DNA of 13,455 nt from DATLAN01 sp035527455 (lineage in GTDB: Bacteria; Planctomycetota; Planctomycetia; Pirellulales; Thermoguttaceae): NCBI GenBank assembly GCA_035527455.1, contig DATLAN010000330.1:1-13455 (forward strand), written 5' to 3'. Position 1 is the first letter of the stretch, and each line of letters opens with the position of its first letter. Under the pieces are notes generated by a model, which worked only from the letters and a program-made list of their open reading frames with translations, was not told the DNA's origin and ran no database searches. Shown here in pieces: positions 1-7,000 of this stretch. The position numbers and the translations under genes were made by a program.

Positions 1-261
1 TATCCTTACAGCAGTGCCCGGTCGCACGTGCAGGGGCGTGCCGATCCGCTGGTTTGCGATTCCCCGCTCACGCGGATGGTGGACGATTGGGCGAAATTCC
101 TTTCCGCCGGGACGAACGAGGAAGAGCAAGCGTTGTTCCGCCGCCACGCGAGCACGGGCCGCCCGCTCGGCGGGAAGCGTTTCATCGCCAAACTGGAAAA
201 GCTCCTCGATCGCCCCCTGTTTCCCAAAAAGGCCGGCCGTCCTCCCAAGGCCAAAAAGTAG
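1..261 (+). CDS. REP-associated tyrosine transposase (RAYT, IS200-like), C-terminal fragment
   Basis: The frame is open from base 1 and ends at TAG 259-261, leaving 86 residues; the 5' part lies outside the window. The fragment starts YPYSSARSHVQG and continues with DPLV, then L/G-rich text ending in a KLLDRPLFPKKAGRPPK tail. This is the layout I recall for the C-terminus of RAYT proteins: a YSSA segment, a DPLV segment and a basic GRPPK end. RAYTs are HUH-type single-strand DNA transposases that act on REP palindromes. The catalytic HUH and tyrosine residues would be upstream, so activity cannot be judged. Support comes from context, because a pair of GTAG-headed palindromes lies 73 bp past the stop. 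The gene converges with the permease. A shorter ATG start at 28 is internal to the conserved segment and is unlikely to be used. Confidence 0.82.
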   Translation, partial: YPYSSARSHVQGRADPLVCDSPLTRMVDDWAKFLSAGTNEEEQALFRRHASTGRPLGGKRFIAKLEKLLDRPLFPKKAGRPPKAKK

Positions 262-262
262 G

Positions 263-312
263 ATAGTGTCTTCGGAATTCGGTCAAACTAGTATAGTGTC
301 CCCGGAATTCGG
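263..312. repeat. Two 20-bp direct repeats with 30-bp period behind the RAYT gene
   Basis: ATAGTGTCTTCGGAATTCGG (263-282) and ATAGTGTCCCCGGAATTCGG (293-312) differ only at the two bases after GTGTC. Each contains the palindrome GAATTC. They start directly after the RAYT stop codon and precede the REP pair. They may be part of the same mobile unit or a boundary scar of it. No coding function is seen. Confidence 0.8.
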
Positions 313-333
313 GAACAGAGGGAACGGAGAAAA

Positions 334-429
334 GTAGGCCGGAACAAGCGCAGCGCAGTTCCGGCACGTGACTCCATGTGGCCTTTCCACACCAAGTGTC
401 GGAACTGCGCTGCGCTTGTTCCGGCCTAC
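334..429. repeat. Pair of inverted GTAG-headed REP palindromes (BIME-like); possible bidirectional terminator
   Basis: Left arm 334-367 and right arm 396-429 are reverse complements over 34 bp with a single mismatch, separated by 28 bp. Each arm begins (outward end) with GTAG followed by an imperfect palindrome: GCCGGAAC at 338-345 pairs with GTTCCGGC at 358-365, and GCG/CGC at 348-350/354-356 pair inside it. This is the REP format (tetranucleotide head plus hairpin) that RAYT proteins recognise. Two REPs in opposite orientation form a BIME-like unit. The inner spacer adds a small TGTGG/CCACA hairpin (377-391). The element lies between convergent genes, so it could also end transcription from both sides. 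No T-run follows it, so that role is only inferred. Confidence 0.85.
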
Positions 430-475
430 ACTCCTGTTCGAATCCGTCTCGGGATCAGCGACAAGTAAGAACCGC

Positions 476-2095
476 CTACGCCCGCACGCGCCAGCGGGCG
501 TCGAAGAGCCAGAGCATCAGCCATAGCAGCGTCGCGTTGACCATGGCGTAGAAACTCGCGAAGGCGAAGAAGATTGGCCATTGGCCCAGCCGCGGCGTCT
601 GGCCGACCGAAAGCGGCAGGGCGAACGACGCGGAGAACGGGCTGGTGAACGTGAAGCGGCGGATAGCGGAAATGGCCGGATCGCCGGGGAGTAACAGCAG
701 CCGCGCAAACGCCTCGACCGCCACCGGCACGGCGAACAGCCCGATCAACACCAGGTAGGCCGTCATCATGCTCACGGTCGTCTTGCGAAACACGACCGAG
801 CAGAACATCGGCAGCGTGGTGGTCGTCAGGCTGGTCGCCGCGATGATCGCCACGTAGCCGAGCATGGTGATCGTGTCGCGGCTATAGGTCCACGGCGGCA
901 GCAGCCACGCCAGCAGCAGCGGCCAAATCAGGAAACTGGTCAAGACGACGGAAACCCGCAGGCTGGAAAGCAGCTTGCCCCAGAGGATCTGCCAGGGAGA
1001 GACCGTGGTGCAAAGCAGGAGTTCGAGGGTCTGGCGTTCGCGTTCGCTGGTGATGCTGCCGGCGGAGAAGACCGGCCCGACGAGCATGCTGAAGACCAGC
1101 ACGTAGCCGGTGTACCAGGGCGCCGCCTGCGGGACGATGTAGAGGCAGACGGCCATCAGCGGCAAGGCCAGCCCCATGCTGAGCTGGATGACCAGCCGCA
1201 GCATGAGCGTGCCCTGGCCGAACAGCTCGCTGCGCATCTCTTTGTCGTAGACCGGGTTGGCCTCGTCGGCCATCAGGTCGTTTCGCTTAGGCGGGGCAAA
1301 CAGCCGATCGGGGAACTGGTTGCTGTGGATGACCATGCCCACGGCCTCCCTCTGCTCCAAGTCCGGATCGACCACTTCCTTGGCTTCGCTGCCCACGTCG
1401 GGCGGGTGCAACAGGCGCCGGCAGGTGCTGCGAAACAGCATCCCGCAAACCACCAGGCACACGCCGGGGAATACGCCGGCGAGCATCCAGAGCCGGAACC
1501 AGGCCAACTCCTCGGCCAGGCGATAGAAGAGCACGCCGAACAGGGCCATCGGCAGGATCACCATGTAGGAGACGACCAGCGCGGCGCTCGAGCGGGTGAA
1601 GTAGCTGCCGGCGGCCAGGCAGATCATGCCGAAGGTCACCACCGAGGCGGCCATGGCCGCGTAGGTCGCCACCACCTCCCACAACGACACGCCGCCCAAA
1701 GGCAGGCAGAGCATGACGATCGGCAGCGAAGCGAAGACCAACACGGCCAGGTGGCACAGCGAGGCCAGCAGCTTTCCCAGCACGATCGCCCCGGGCCGCA
1801 GCGGGCTGGCCAGCAGCATCTCGTAGGTCCGCCGCTCCTTCTCGCCGGTGATCGAGACGCCCGCGAAACTGGGCACCATCAGCGACATGAGAACGAACTG
1901 CCCCAGGAACAACAGATTGACCAAATCCTTGGCCTCCTTGCTGTTGGTCAGATCGAGCCGCTGTTGGCTGGGCCACGCCACGTAAACCACCAGTCCCAAA
2001 AGCCCCACGTAGGCGAACAACAGCACGAACGCCCGAGTCATCCGCAGGTTGACCAGCAGCTCGCGCTGGAGGACGGGGTTTTCGAGGAGGTACAT
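476..2095 (-). CDS. ABC-2 type transporter permease, two fused half-permeases (12 TM)
   Basis: The 539-residue membrane protein contains about twelve hydrophobic segments, roughly at residues 22-41, 62-82, 113-135, 141-163, 172-191, 200-220, 298-321, 327-347, 380-399, 409-436, 440-462 and 506-531. It is an internal duplication. Both halves begin with an NPV-x3-E motif (residues 6-12 and 280-286) and contain the ABC-2 signature region after the second helix: ITGEKERRTYEMLLASPLRP (82-101) and ITSERERQTLELLLCTTVSP (348-367), each followed by a GKLLxSL segment. A charged cytoplasmic linker (about 222-296) joins them. The family forms the membrane channel of exporters powered by a separate ATPase, which is absent from this window. 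Substrate is unknown. The ATG at 2095 places the NPV motif at the N-terminus, yet no Shine-Dalgarno is present, because the leader is a pyrimidine tract. The phosphatase gene ends 88 nt upstream, so co-transcription is possible. Confidence 0.9.
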   Translation of the reverse strand: MYLLENPVLQRELLVNLRMTRAFVLLFAYVGLLGLVVYVAWPSQQRLDLTNSKEAKDLVNLLFLGQFVLMSLMVPSFAGVSITGEKERRTYEMLLASPLRPGAIVLGKLLASLCHLAVLVFASLPIVMLCLPLGGVSLWEVVATYAAMAASVVTFGMICLAAGSYFTRSSAALVVSYMVILPMALFGVLFYRLAEELAWFRLWMLAGVFPGVCLVVCGMLFRSTCRRLLHPPDVGSEAKEVVDPDLEQREAVGMVIHSNQFPDRLFAPPKRNDLMADEANPVYDKEMRSELFGQGTLMLRLVIQLSMGLALPLMAVCLYIVPQAAPWYTGYVLVFSMLVGPVFSAGSITSERERQTLELLLCTTVSPWQILWGKLLSSLRVSVVLTSFLIWPLLLAWLLPPWTYSRDTITMLGYVAIIAATSLTTTTLPMFCSVVFRKTTVSMMTAYLVLIGLFAVPVAVEAFARLLLLPGDPAISAIRRFTFTSPFSASFALPLSVGQTPRLGQWPIFFAFASFYAMVNATLLWLMLWLFDARWRVRA

Positions 2096-2160
2096 GGGGG
2101 AGGGGGGAAGGATGAAGGATGAATTAGGAATTATGAATTATGAATGAAGAAGAAAGAGTG
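2096..2160. repeat. Low-complexity short tandem repeats in the permease leader
   Basis: Read on the minus strand, this stretch contains iterated TTCATAA/TTCATCC-type units followed by a C/T-only tract running up to the permease ATG. It is a degenerate tandem array of about 6-8 bp units and is AT-rich in its middle, unlike the GC-rich genes. CATAAT occurs twice and could serve as a -10 element, but I see no convincing -35. Purine-rich ribosome-binding sequence is absent. Confidence 0.6.
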
Positions 2161-2183
2161 ACATGTAACGAGATGGGGGAGGT

Positions 2184-3860
2184 TCAGAGGCGGCCGAAGC
2201 AGACCAGGCACATGTCGTCCTCTTGAGGGCAGATGCCGAGGAAGTCGCGGGCGTCGTCGATGGCCTTCTGCCCGAGTTGTCGGGGTGTGCCTTGGGCGCC
2301 GGCCAGCAGGATTCGCATGCGATGGATGCCGTAGCGTTGTTTCGCTTCGTTGGCGGCGTCGGTGACGCCGTCGGTGTACAAGACGAGCGATTCGCCGGAG
2401 GAAAGCCGAATCGTCAGCGGTCGGTAGCCCGCAGTTTCGAGGACGCCCAACGGCAAGCCGGTCTGTTCCTGGCCGACGTCTTCGACCCGGCCGTCGGCGC
2501 GGCAGAACATCGGCAGCATGTGTCCGGCGTTGACGATGGTCACGTCGCCCGACTCGGGAGCGAGCACGGCCAGGACGAGCGTGACGAAGTGGTCTTCCAC
2601 GAGATCGCGGAGGAGAATCGCGTTGAGTTGTGTCAGCGCGTCTTCCGGCCGGGATGCGTCGCGCAGCCGGAACCGCACTTCGGACACGAGGTTGGCGCTG
2701 AGCATGGCCGCCGCCAGCCCGTGTCCCACGACGTCGGCCACGACCACGGCCATGCGGCCGTCGGCGAAGGGCAGATACTGGTAGAAATCGCCGCCGACGT
2801 GGTTGGCCGGGCGGCAGTAGTCGAAGAATTCGTACTGCGGCAATTCCGGGCGGCACCTGGGCAGGAAGCTCCGCTGGATCTGGTCCGCCACCTCCAAGTC
2901 GCGCTCCACGGCCCGCTGGCGGAGCGCGTATTCGTGGAGCCGCGCGTTGTCGATGGCGATGGAAGCCTGCGCGGCCACGCTCAGCAGCACTTCGAGGTCT
3001 TCCTGCTGGAAGCGGCTTTGGTCCTGCGCCGTATCGACCTGGAGCACGCCGAAGGAGTCGCCGTCGCTGTCGATCAGCGGGGCGCACATCACCGAGCGGA
3101 TGGGAAGGGTGGAGAGACTCGTGCTGCCGGTGAAACGCGAATCGACCGGCGCGTCGGCCGAGAGGACGGCCTCCTGGGAATCCATGGCCCGGTGGACGAT
3201 CGTGCGGCTGATCCGGGGTGGCTGCTCGATATTGTCGCGGCGGAGCTTCGACCAGCGCGGTTCCAGCACACCGGTCTCGTTTTGCAGCACGATGAAGCCG
3301 CGCTCGGCGGCCGAGAAAATCACGAACAGGCTGTCGAGAATCTGCGGCAAGACCCTTTCCAACGTGAGGCTGTTGCGCAAGTTCTGCGTGATCTCCAGCA
3401 GGGCCTTCAGTTGGGTTTGGAGCAAGGCGGTCGAGCGGCTCGTGTCCTGGGTCACGGTAGCGTCGCGCGAGGAAACGAAGACCACGTTCTGCGACTGCTC
3501 GTCATCGTCGACCAGGATGGGCCGGATCTTTTCCTTGTCCAAGGTTGCCCTGTCGCACTGGTCCGGCAAATGGCCGTAGTGGAAGGTGAACTCGGCGTCG
3601 GCGACGCTGATTCGGTCGCCGTCGGCGATTTCCCGCCGCTCGCGAATCGGCTCGTCGTTGAGGAAGGTGCCGTTGAGGCTGTGCAGGTCTTCGAGGAAGC
3701 AACCGCCGTCGATCCGCACGATCCGGGCGTGGTGGCGGCTGGCGTCTTGACCGGTGACGGCGATATCGCAGTCGGGATGCCGCCCCAGGACGCACTTGGG
3801 GCCTTTCATTTCCAAGATTTGCCCCGAGTTCGGACCGTCGATGATTCTCAGATAGGCCAC
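2184..3860 (-). CDS. FHA-GAF-PPM (SpoIIE/RsbU-type) protein phosphatase
   Basis: The 558-residue cytoplasmic protein has three domains. FHA (about 1-97) shows GRH (26-28), SRHHAR (41-46) and HSLNGT (60-65), the phosphothreonine-binding set. A linker rich in S/T/D (about 115-145) leads to a GAF-type sensor domain (about 150-310). A PPM/SpoIIE Ser/Thr phosphatase domain (about 318-556) follows, with likely metal ligands in GGDFY (D358), ADVVGHG (D376), NAGH (444-447), YTDGVTDA (D497) and EDD (548-549). The family removes phosphate from Ser/Thr, often on partner-switching regulators or kinase targets. I chose GTG at 3860 because the FHA domain starts at once and GAGGT lies 10 nt upstream. The frame stays open to a TTG at 3938, but that extension has no ribosome-binding site and no domain content. 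The gene has its own promoter and follows a receptor kinase gene, which suggests opposing activities on shared substrates. The GAF ligand is unknown. Confidence 0.93.
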   Translation of the reverse strand: MAYLRIIDGPNSGQILEMKGPKCVLGRHPDCDIAVTGQDASRHHARIVRIDGGCFLEDLHSLNGTFLNDEPIRERREIADGDRISVADAEFTFHYGHLPDQCDRATLDKEKIRPILVDDDEQSQNVVFVSSRDATVTQDTSRSTALLQTQLKALLEITQNLRNSLTLERVLPQILDSLFVIFSAAERGFIVLQNETGVLEPRWSKLRRDNIEQPPRISRTIVHRAMDSQEAVLSADAPVDSRFTGSTSLSTLPIRSVMCAPLIDSDGDSFGVLQVDTAQDQSRFQQEDLEVLLSVAAQASIAIDNARLHEYALRQRAVERDLEVADQIQRSFLPRCRPELPQYEFFDYCRPANHVGGDFYQYLPFADGRMAVVVADVVGHGLAAAMLSANLVSEVRFRLRDASRPEDALTQLNAILLRDLVEDHFVTLVLAVLAPESGDVTIVNAGHMLPMFCRADGRVEDVGQEQTGLPLGVLETAGYRPLTIRLSSGESLVLYTDGVTDAANEAKQRYGIHRMRILLAGAQGTPRQLGQKAIDDARDFLGICPQEDDMCLVCFGRL

Positions 3861-3870
3861 GGTATTGGGT

Positions 3871-3875
3871 ACCTC
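3871..3875 (-). promoter_or_regulatory. Ribosome binding site that supports the GTG start of the phosphatase
   Basis: Minus-strand GAGGT lies 10 nt before GTG 3860-3858. The alternative TTG at 3938 is preceded by GCGCGACGGG with no clear Shine-Dalgarno. Together with the FHA domain boundary this favours GTG. The spacing is slightly long. Confidence 0.5.
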
Positions 3876-3984
3876 ATCCCGGCAGGCGACGGTGGATTCG
3901 CCGGCAGGCCCCCACGGGGCACACTCCCGACCGGACAACCCGTCGCGCCGGATTCCGACTCTTCAAGTCGACCAGGTACCCCAG

Positions 3985-4013
3985 ATCTTACTAACGGCGG
4001 ATTGGGCTGTCAA
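3985..4013 (-). promoter_or_regulatory. Sigma70-like promoter for the phosphatase (and probably the permease)
   Basis: Minus strand shows a perfect -35 TTGACA (4013-4008), a 17-nt spacer, and -10 TAAGAT (3990-3985), which matches TATAAT at four of six positions including both ends. Transcription would start near 3978 and leave an untranslated leader of about 118 nt before GTG 3860. The promoter lies directly beyond the tandem repeats at the kinase gene's end, so the phosphatase can be expressed apart from the kinase operon. The call rests on consensus matching only. Confidence 0.62.
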
Positions 4014-4014
4014 C

Positions 4015-4070
4015 CATCACCCCTCGAGCATCACCCCTCGGGCATCACCCCTCGGGCATCACCCCCCGGG
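4015..4070. repeat. Four 14-bp tandem repeats across the 3' end of the kinase gene
   Basis: Four adjacent units of CATCACCCCTCGGG (4015-4028, 4029-4042, 4043-4056, 4057-4070) differ by one base at most from the consensus. Because 14 is not a multiple of three, the array is read in shifting frames. It encodes the last residues of the kinase (GDARGVMPEG) and supplies its TGA stop at 4033-4031. One unit lies past the stop. A slippage-prone array here would change the protein's C-terminus. Confidence 0.88.
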
Positions 4071-7000
4071 GCTGCGTGGGAAATTCGCAACGCGGTCTGT
4101 CCGGGATCGGCGGGGGGGGCCTCCCGCCGCCAGTCGACGGTGGGCCAAAGGACGGCCGTTCCGTCGCGACTGGCAGTGAGCACGGTGCGACCGTCGGGCG
4201 AGAACGCTACGCAGGTGATTTCTTCCGAGTGTCCCTTGAGCGTGAGGATTTCCTTGCCGGTTTCGGCGTCCCAGATCTTGGCCGTATTGTCCCGGCTTCC
4301 CGTGATGACGCGCGTGGCGTCGGGCGAAAACGCCACCGACGTGACGCCGGCGGTATGCCCTTCGAGACGGAAGAGCACTTTCGCCTCGGCGGTCACGTCC
4401 CAGATGATGGCACTGGTGTCCTCGCCGGCGGTGATCACGCGGGAGTCGTCTCTCGAGAAGGCGGCCCAGAGGACGGCCTGCTCGTGGCCGGCGAGCTTGT
4501 GCAGCACCTGGCCCGATTTCACGTCCCAGATCCAGGCGGCTTTGTCATCCGATGTGGTCAAAATGCGTTGTTGATCGGAGGAGAAGACGGCACTGCGGAC
4601 GCGATCGGCGTGCCCGCGGAACGTCTTGTGTACCTCTCCCGTCTTCGCGTCCCACAGCACGGCTTGATCGTCGCCGGCGGTCAGCACCATGCTTCCGTCG
4701 GGCGAAAAGACGGCCGTGTTGACGAACTGCGTGTGTCCGGACTCGAGTTTCAACTCGGCGACGCCCGTTTCCGCGTTCCAGATCCTGGCCGTGTTGTCCC
4801 AACTGCCGGTGACGATGCGCCCACCGTCGGGCGAGAAATGGGCCGAGGCCACGGAACCCTGCCGCCGGGCTCGCATGGCCTCGTGGCCGGTCTTGACGTC
4901 CCAAAGGCATACGTCGGTGCCGCCCACGGTCAGCACGTGGGCACCGTTCGGAGAAAAGATCGCCGAGCGGACCTGGCTGCCACCGACCTTCGGACGCGTG
5001 AAAGGACCAGGGCCGTCGTCGCCGACTTCTTCGAATGTTTGCAGGTCCCACAACCGCACGACGTGTTCGGAGTCGGCTGTCACATCGCGTCGGCCGTCGG
5101 GTCCCGAAACGGCGATTACGGAACCGGCGGTCACCGCATGCCGGCCGTCCGGCGAAAACGCCACGGAACTCACGACTTCGTCCTCCACCGCCAGTTTCCC
5201 GATCTCCTCGGCATTGGCGAGTTCCCACAACCTCACCGTAGAGACGGGCACGCGGCGCTCGACCGGTTCGCCGCCTTCGACATCCGAATCCGACAAGTCG
5301 ACTCGCCGGTCGGCACACGCGGTCAAGACGTACCGACCATCGGGCGAGAGGGCCATCGAAGTCACCGCGTCCGAGTGCTTGAGAATCGACGAGGACAACT
5401 CCTGGCCCGTCTCCACGTCCCATCGGGCAACGGTGTTGTCGACGCTTGCGGTCAGTACGTGTTTTCCGTCGGGCAGGAAGCAGGCGGCGGTGATCGCGCG
5501 GGAGTGTCCTTCGGATCGCCACTTCTCTTCACCGGTCTGCGCGTCCCACAGCCGGCATTGGCCGCCCATGTCGCCGGTCAGCATCAGCGTGTCGTCGGGC
5601 GAGATGGCCACGGCGGTGACCTCGGCGTGGTGCGCCGCCAGCGTCCGGAGCAGATCCCCGCTCTTGGCGTCCCAGATCTTGGGCGTGCAGAGTTTTTCCG
5701 CGTTGCCGGACCCGTCGGTCTTTTCTCGTTGGACGACGTTGCTGCCGGTCAAGATCCATTGGGCGTCGGACGACAGCGCCACGGCGGCGCTGAGACCGGT
5801 TCCCTCGAGTGTTTCGAGTTGCGTGCCCGTGGCCACGTTCCAGATGATCGTCGTGCTGTCGGCCGCGGCGGTGACGACCTTCTTTCCGTCGGGGAAGAAG
5901 ATGGCGTTGGTGGCCAGGAAATCGTGCCCCTCCCGGAACTCCTGGAGTTGCCGGCCCGTGACGGTACTCCACGTCTTGGCCAATCGATCCCGGCCGGCGG
6001 TGACGATTCGCTGGCCGTCGGGCGAAAAGGAGGCTCCGAGAATCGCGTCTCGATGGCCCTCCAAGACGCGTCCTCCCAGGATGCGAATCTCTTGATATCC
6101 GCCGATATTCCAGAGCTTTGCCTGGTGGTCGTGGCTGCCGGAGAGGACCTGCTGGCTGTCGGAGGAGAAGACGCAGGATCGCACCCAGCCGGCATGGCCT
6201 CGTACCGTTTTCAACAGTTTGCCCGTTTCGACGTCCCAGAGCCGCACGGTGTTGTCGTTGCCGCCGCTGATCAGGAACTTGCCGTCGGAAGAGAACCGGA
6301 CCGAGCAAACGGCGGCGGCGTGGCCCTCCAGCACGATACACGGCGTCCGCTCGGGAGGGTCTTCGCTCAGCAGCGAGCTGAAGTCGAACGGTTTGACATC
6401 CTCGGGTTTCCAGAGGAGCACGCGCTTGTCGTAACCGGCCGTGGCGACGTAGCCATCCTGGGCATTGGGCGAAAAGGCTGCCGAGAAGACCGGACCGGCA
6501 TGGCCCAGGAACCGCGGTCCGGGTTCGCCCGTCTCGACCGACCAGACGATGGCCGACCCGTCCTGGCTGGCCGTGACGATCTGTTTCTCGTCGGGGGAGA
6601 AGGCGGCCGACCAGACCCACCAGTCGTGCCCTGCGAACTCCTTGGACTGGCCGGTCTCCAGGTCCCACAGTCGGGCGGTGTTGTCGTAGGAAGTCGTCAG
6701 CAGCCGTTTTCCGTCGCGGGAATAGGTGACGCAAAGCACGGCGTCCTTGTGTCCGGTCAACGCCTGCACCCGTTCTCCGGTTTGAGTGTCGTAGATCTTG
6801 ACGTAGTTCGGCCGATCATTGTCGCCGGTGGCCAGGTACTGGCCGTCCGGGGAGAAGGCCACGGCGAAAACGAACTCTCCGCCGGTGGAAATGGCGGCCG
6901 ACTGCTCCCCGGACGCGGCGTCCCAGATGCGCACGACGCCGCCCCATCCCGCGGTCGCGAAACGGCTTCCGTCGGGCGAGTACGCCACCGCGTCGACCGG

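Noticed and set aside
14..337. 107-codon + strand frame overlapping the RAYT fragment
   Set aside because: It is in another frame from the RAYT, Arg/Ser-rich without motifs, and runs on through the direct repeats into the REP head.
337..339. Kinase DWG instead of DFG taken as a sign of a pseudokinase (numbers here are protein residues)
   Set aside because: The metal-binding Asp and the HRD, VAVK and APE motifs are intact, and DWG is, as far as I recall, a common variant in planctomycete Hanks-type kinases, so activity is expected.
1287..1976. 229-codon minus frame inside the permease gene
   Set aside because: It is an out-of-frame shadow with Arg/Gly-rich composition, fully inside a well-supported membrane protein gene.
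3861..3938. TTG start at 3938 for the phosphatase
   Set aside because: A rare start codon with no ribosome-binding site; the extra 26 residues show no domain features, while the GTG at 3860 has GAGGT upstream and begins the FHA domain directly.
4015..4070. CRISPR-like array
   Set aside because: The units are directly adjacent without spacers and only 14 bp long, so this is a simple tandem repeat.
2223..4574. 783-codon open frame on the + strand
   Set aside because: It is antisense to the phosphatase, crosses the promoter and intergenic region, and continues into the antisense of the kinase. No domain is visible.
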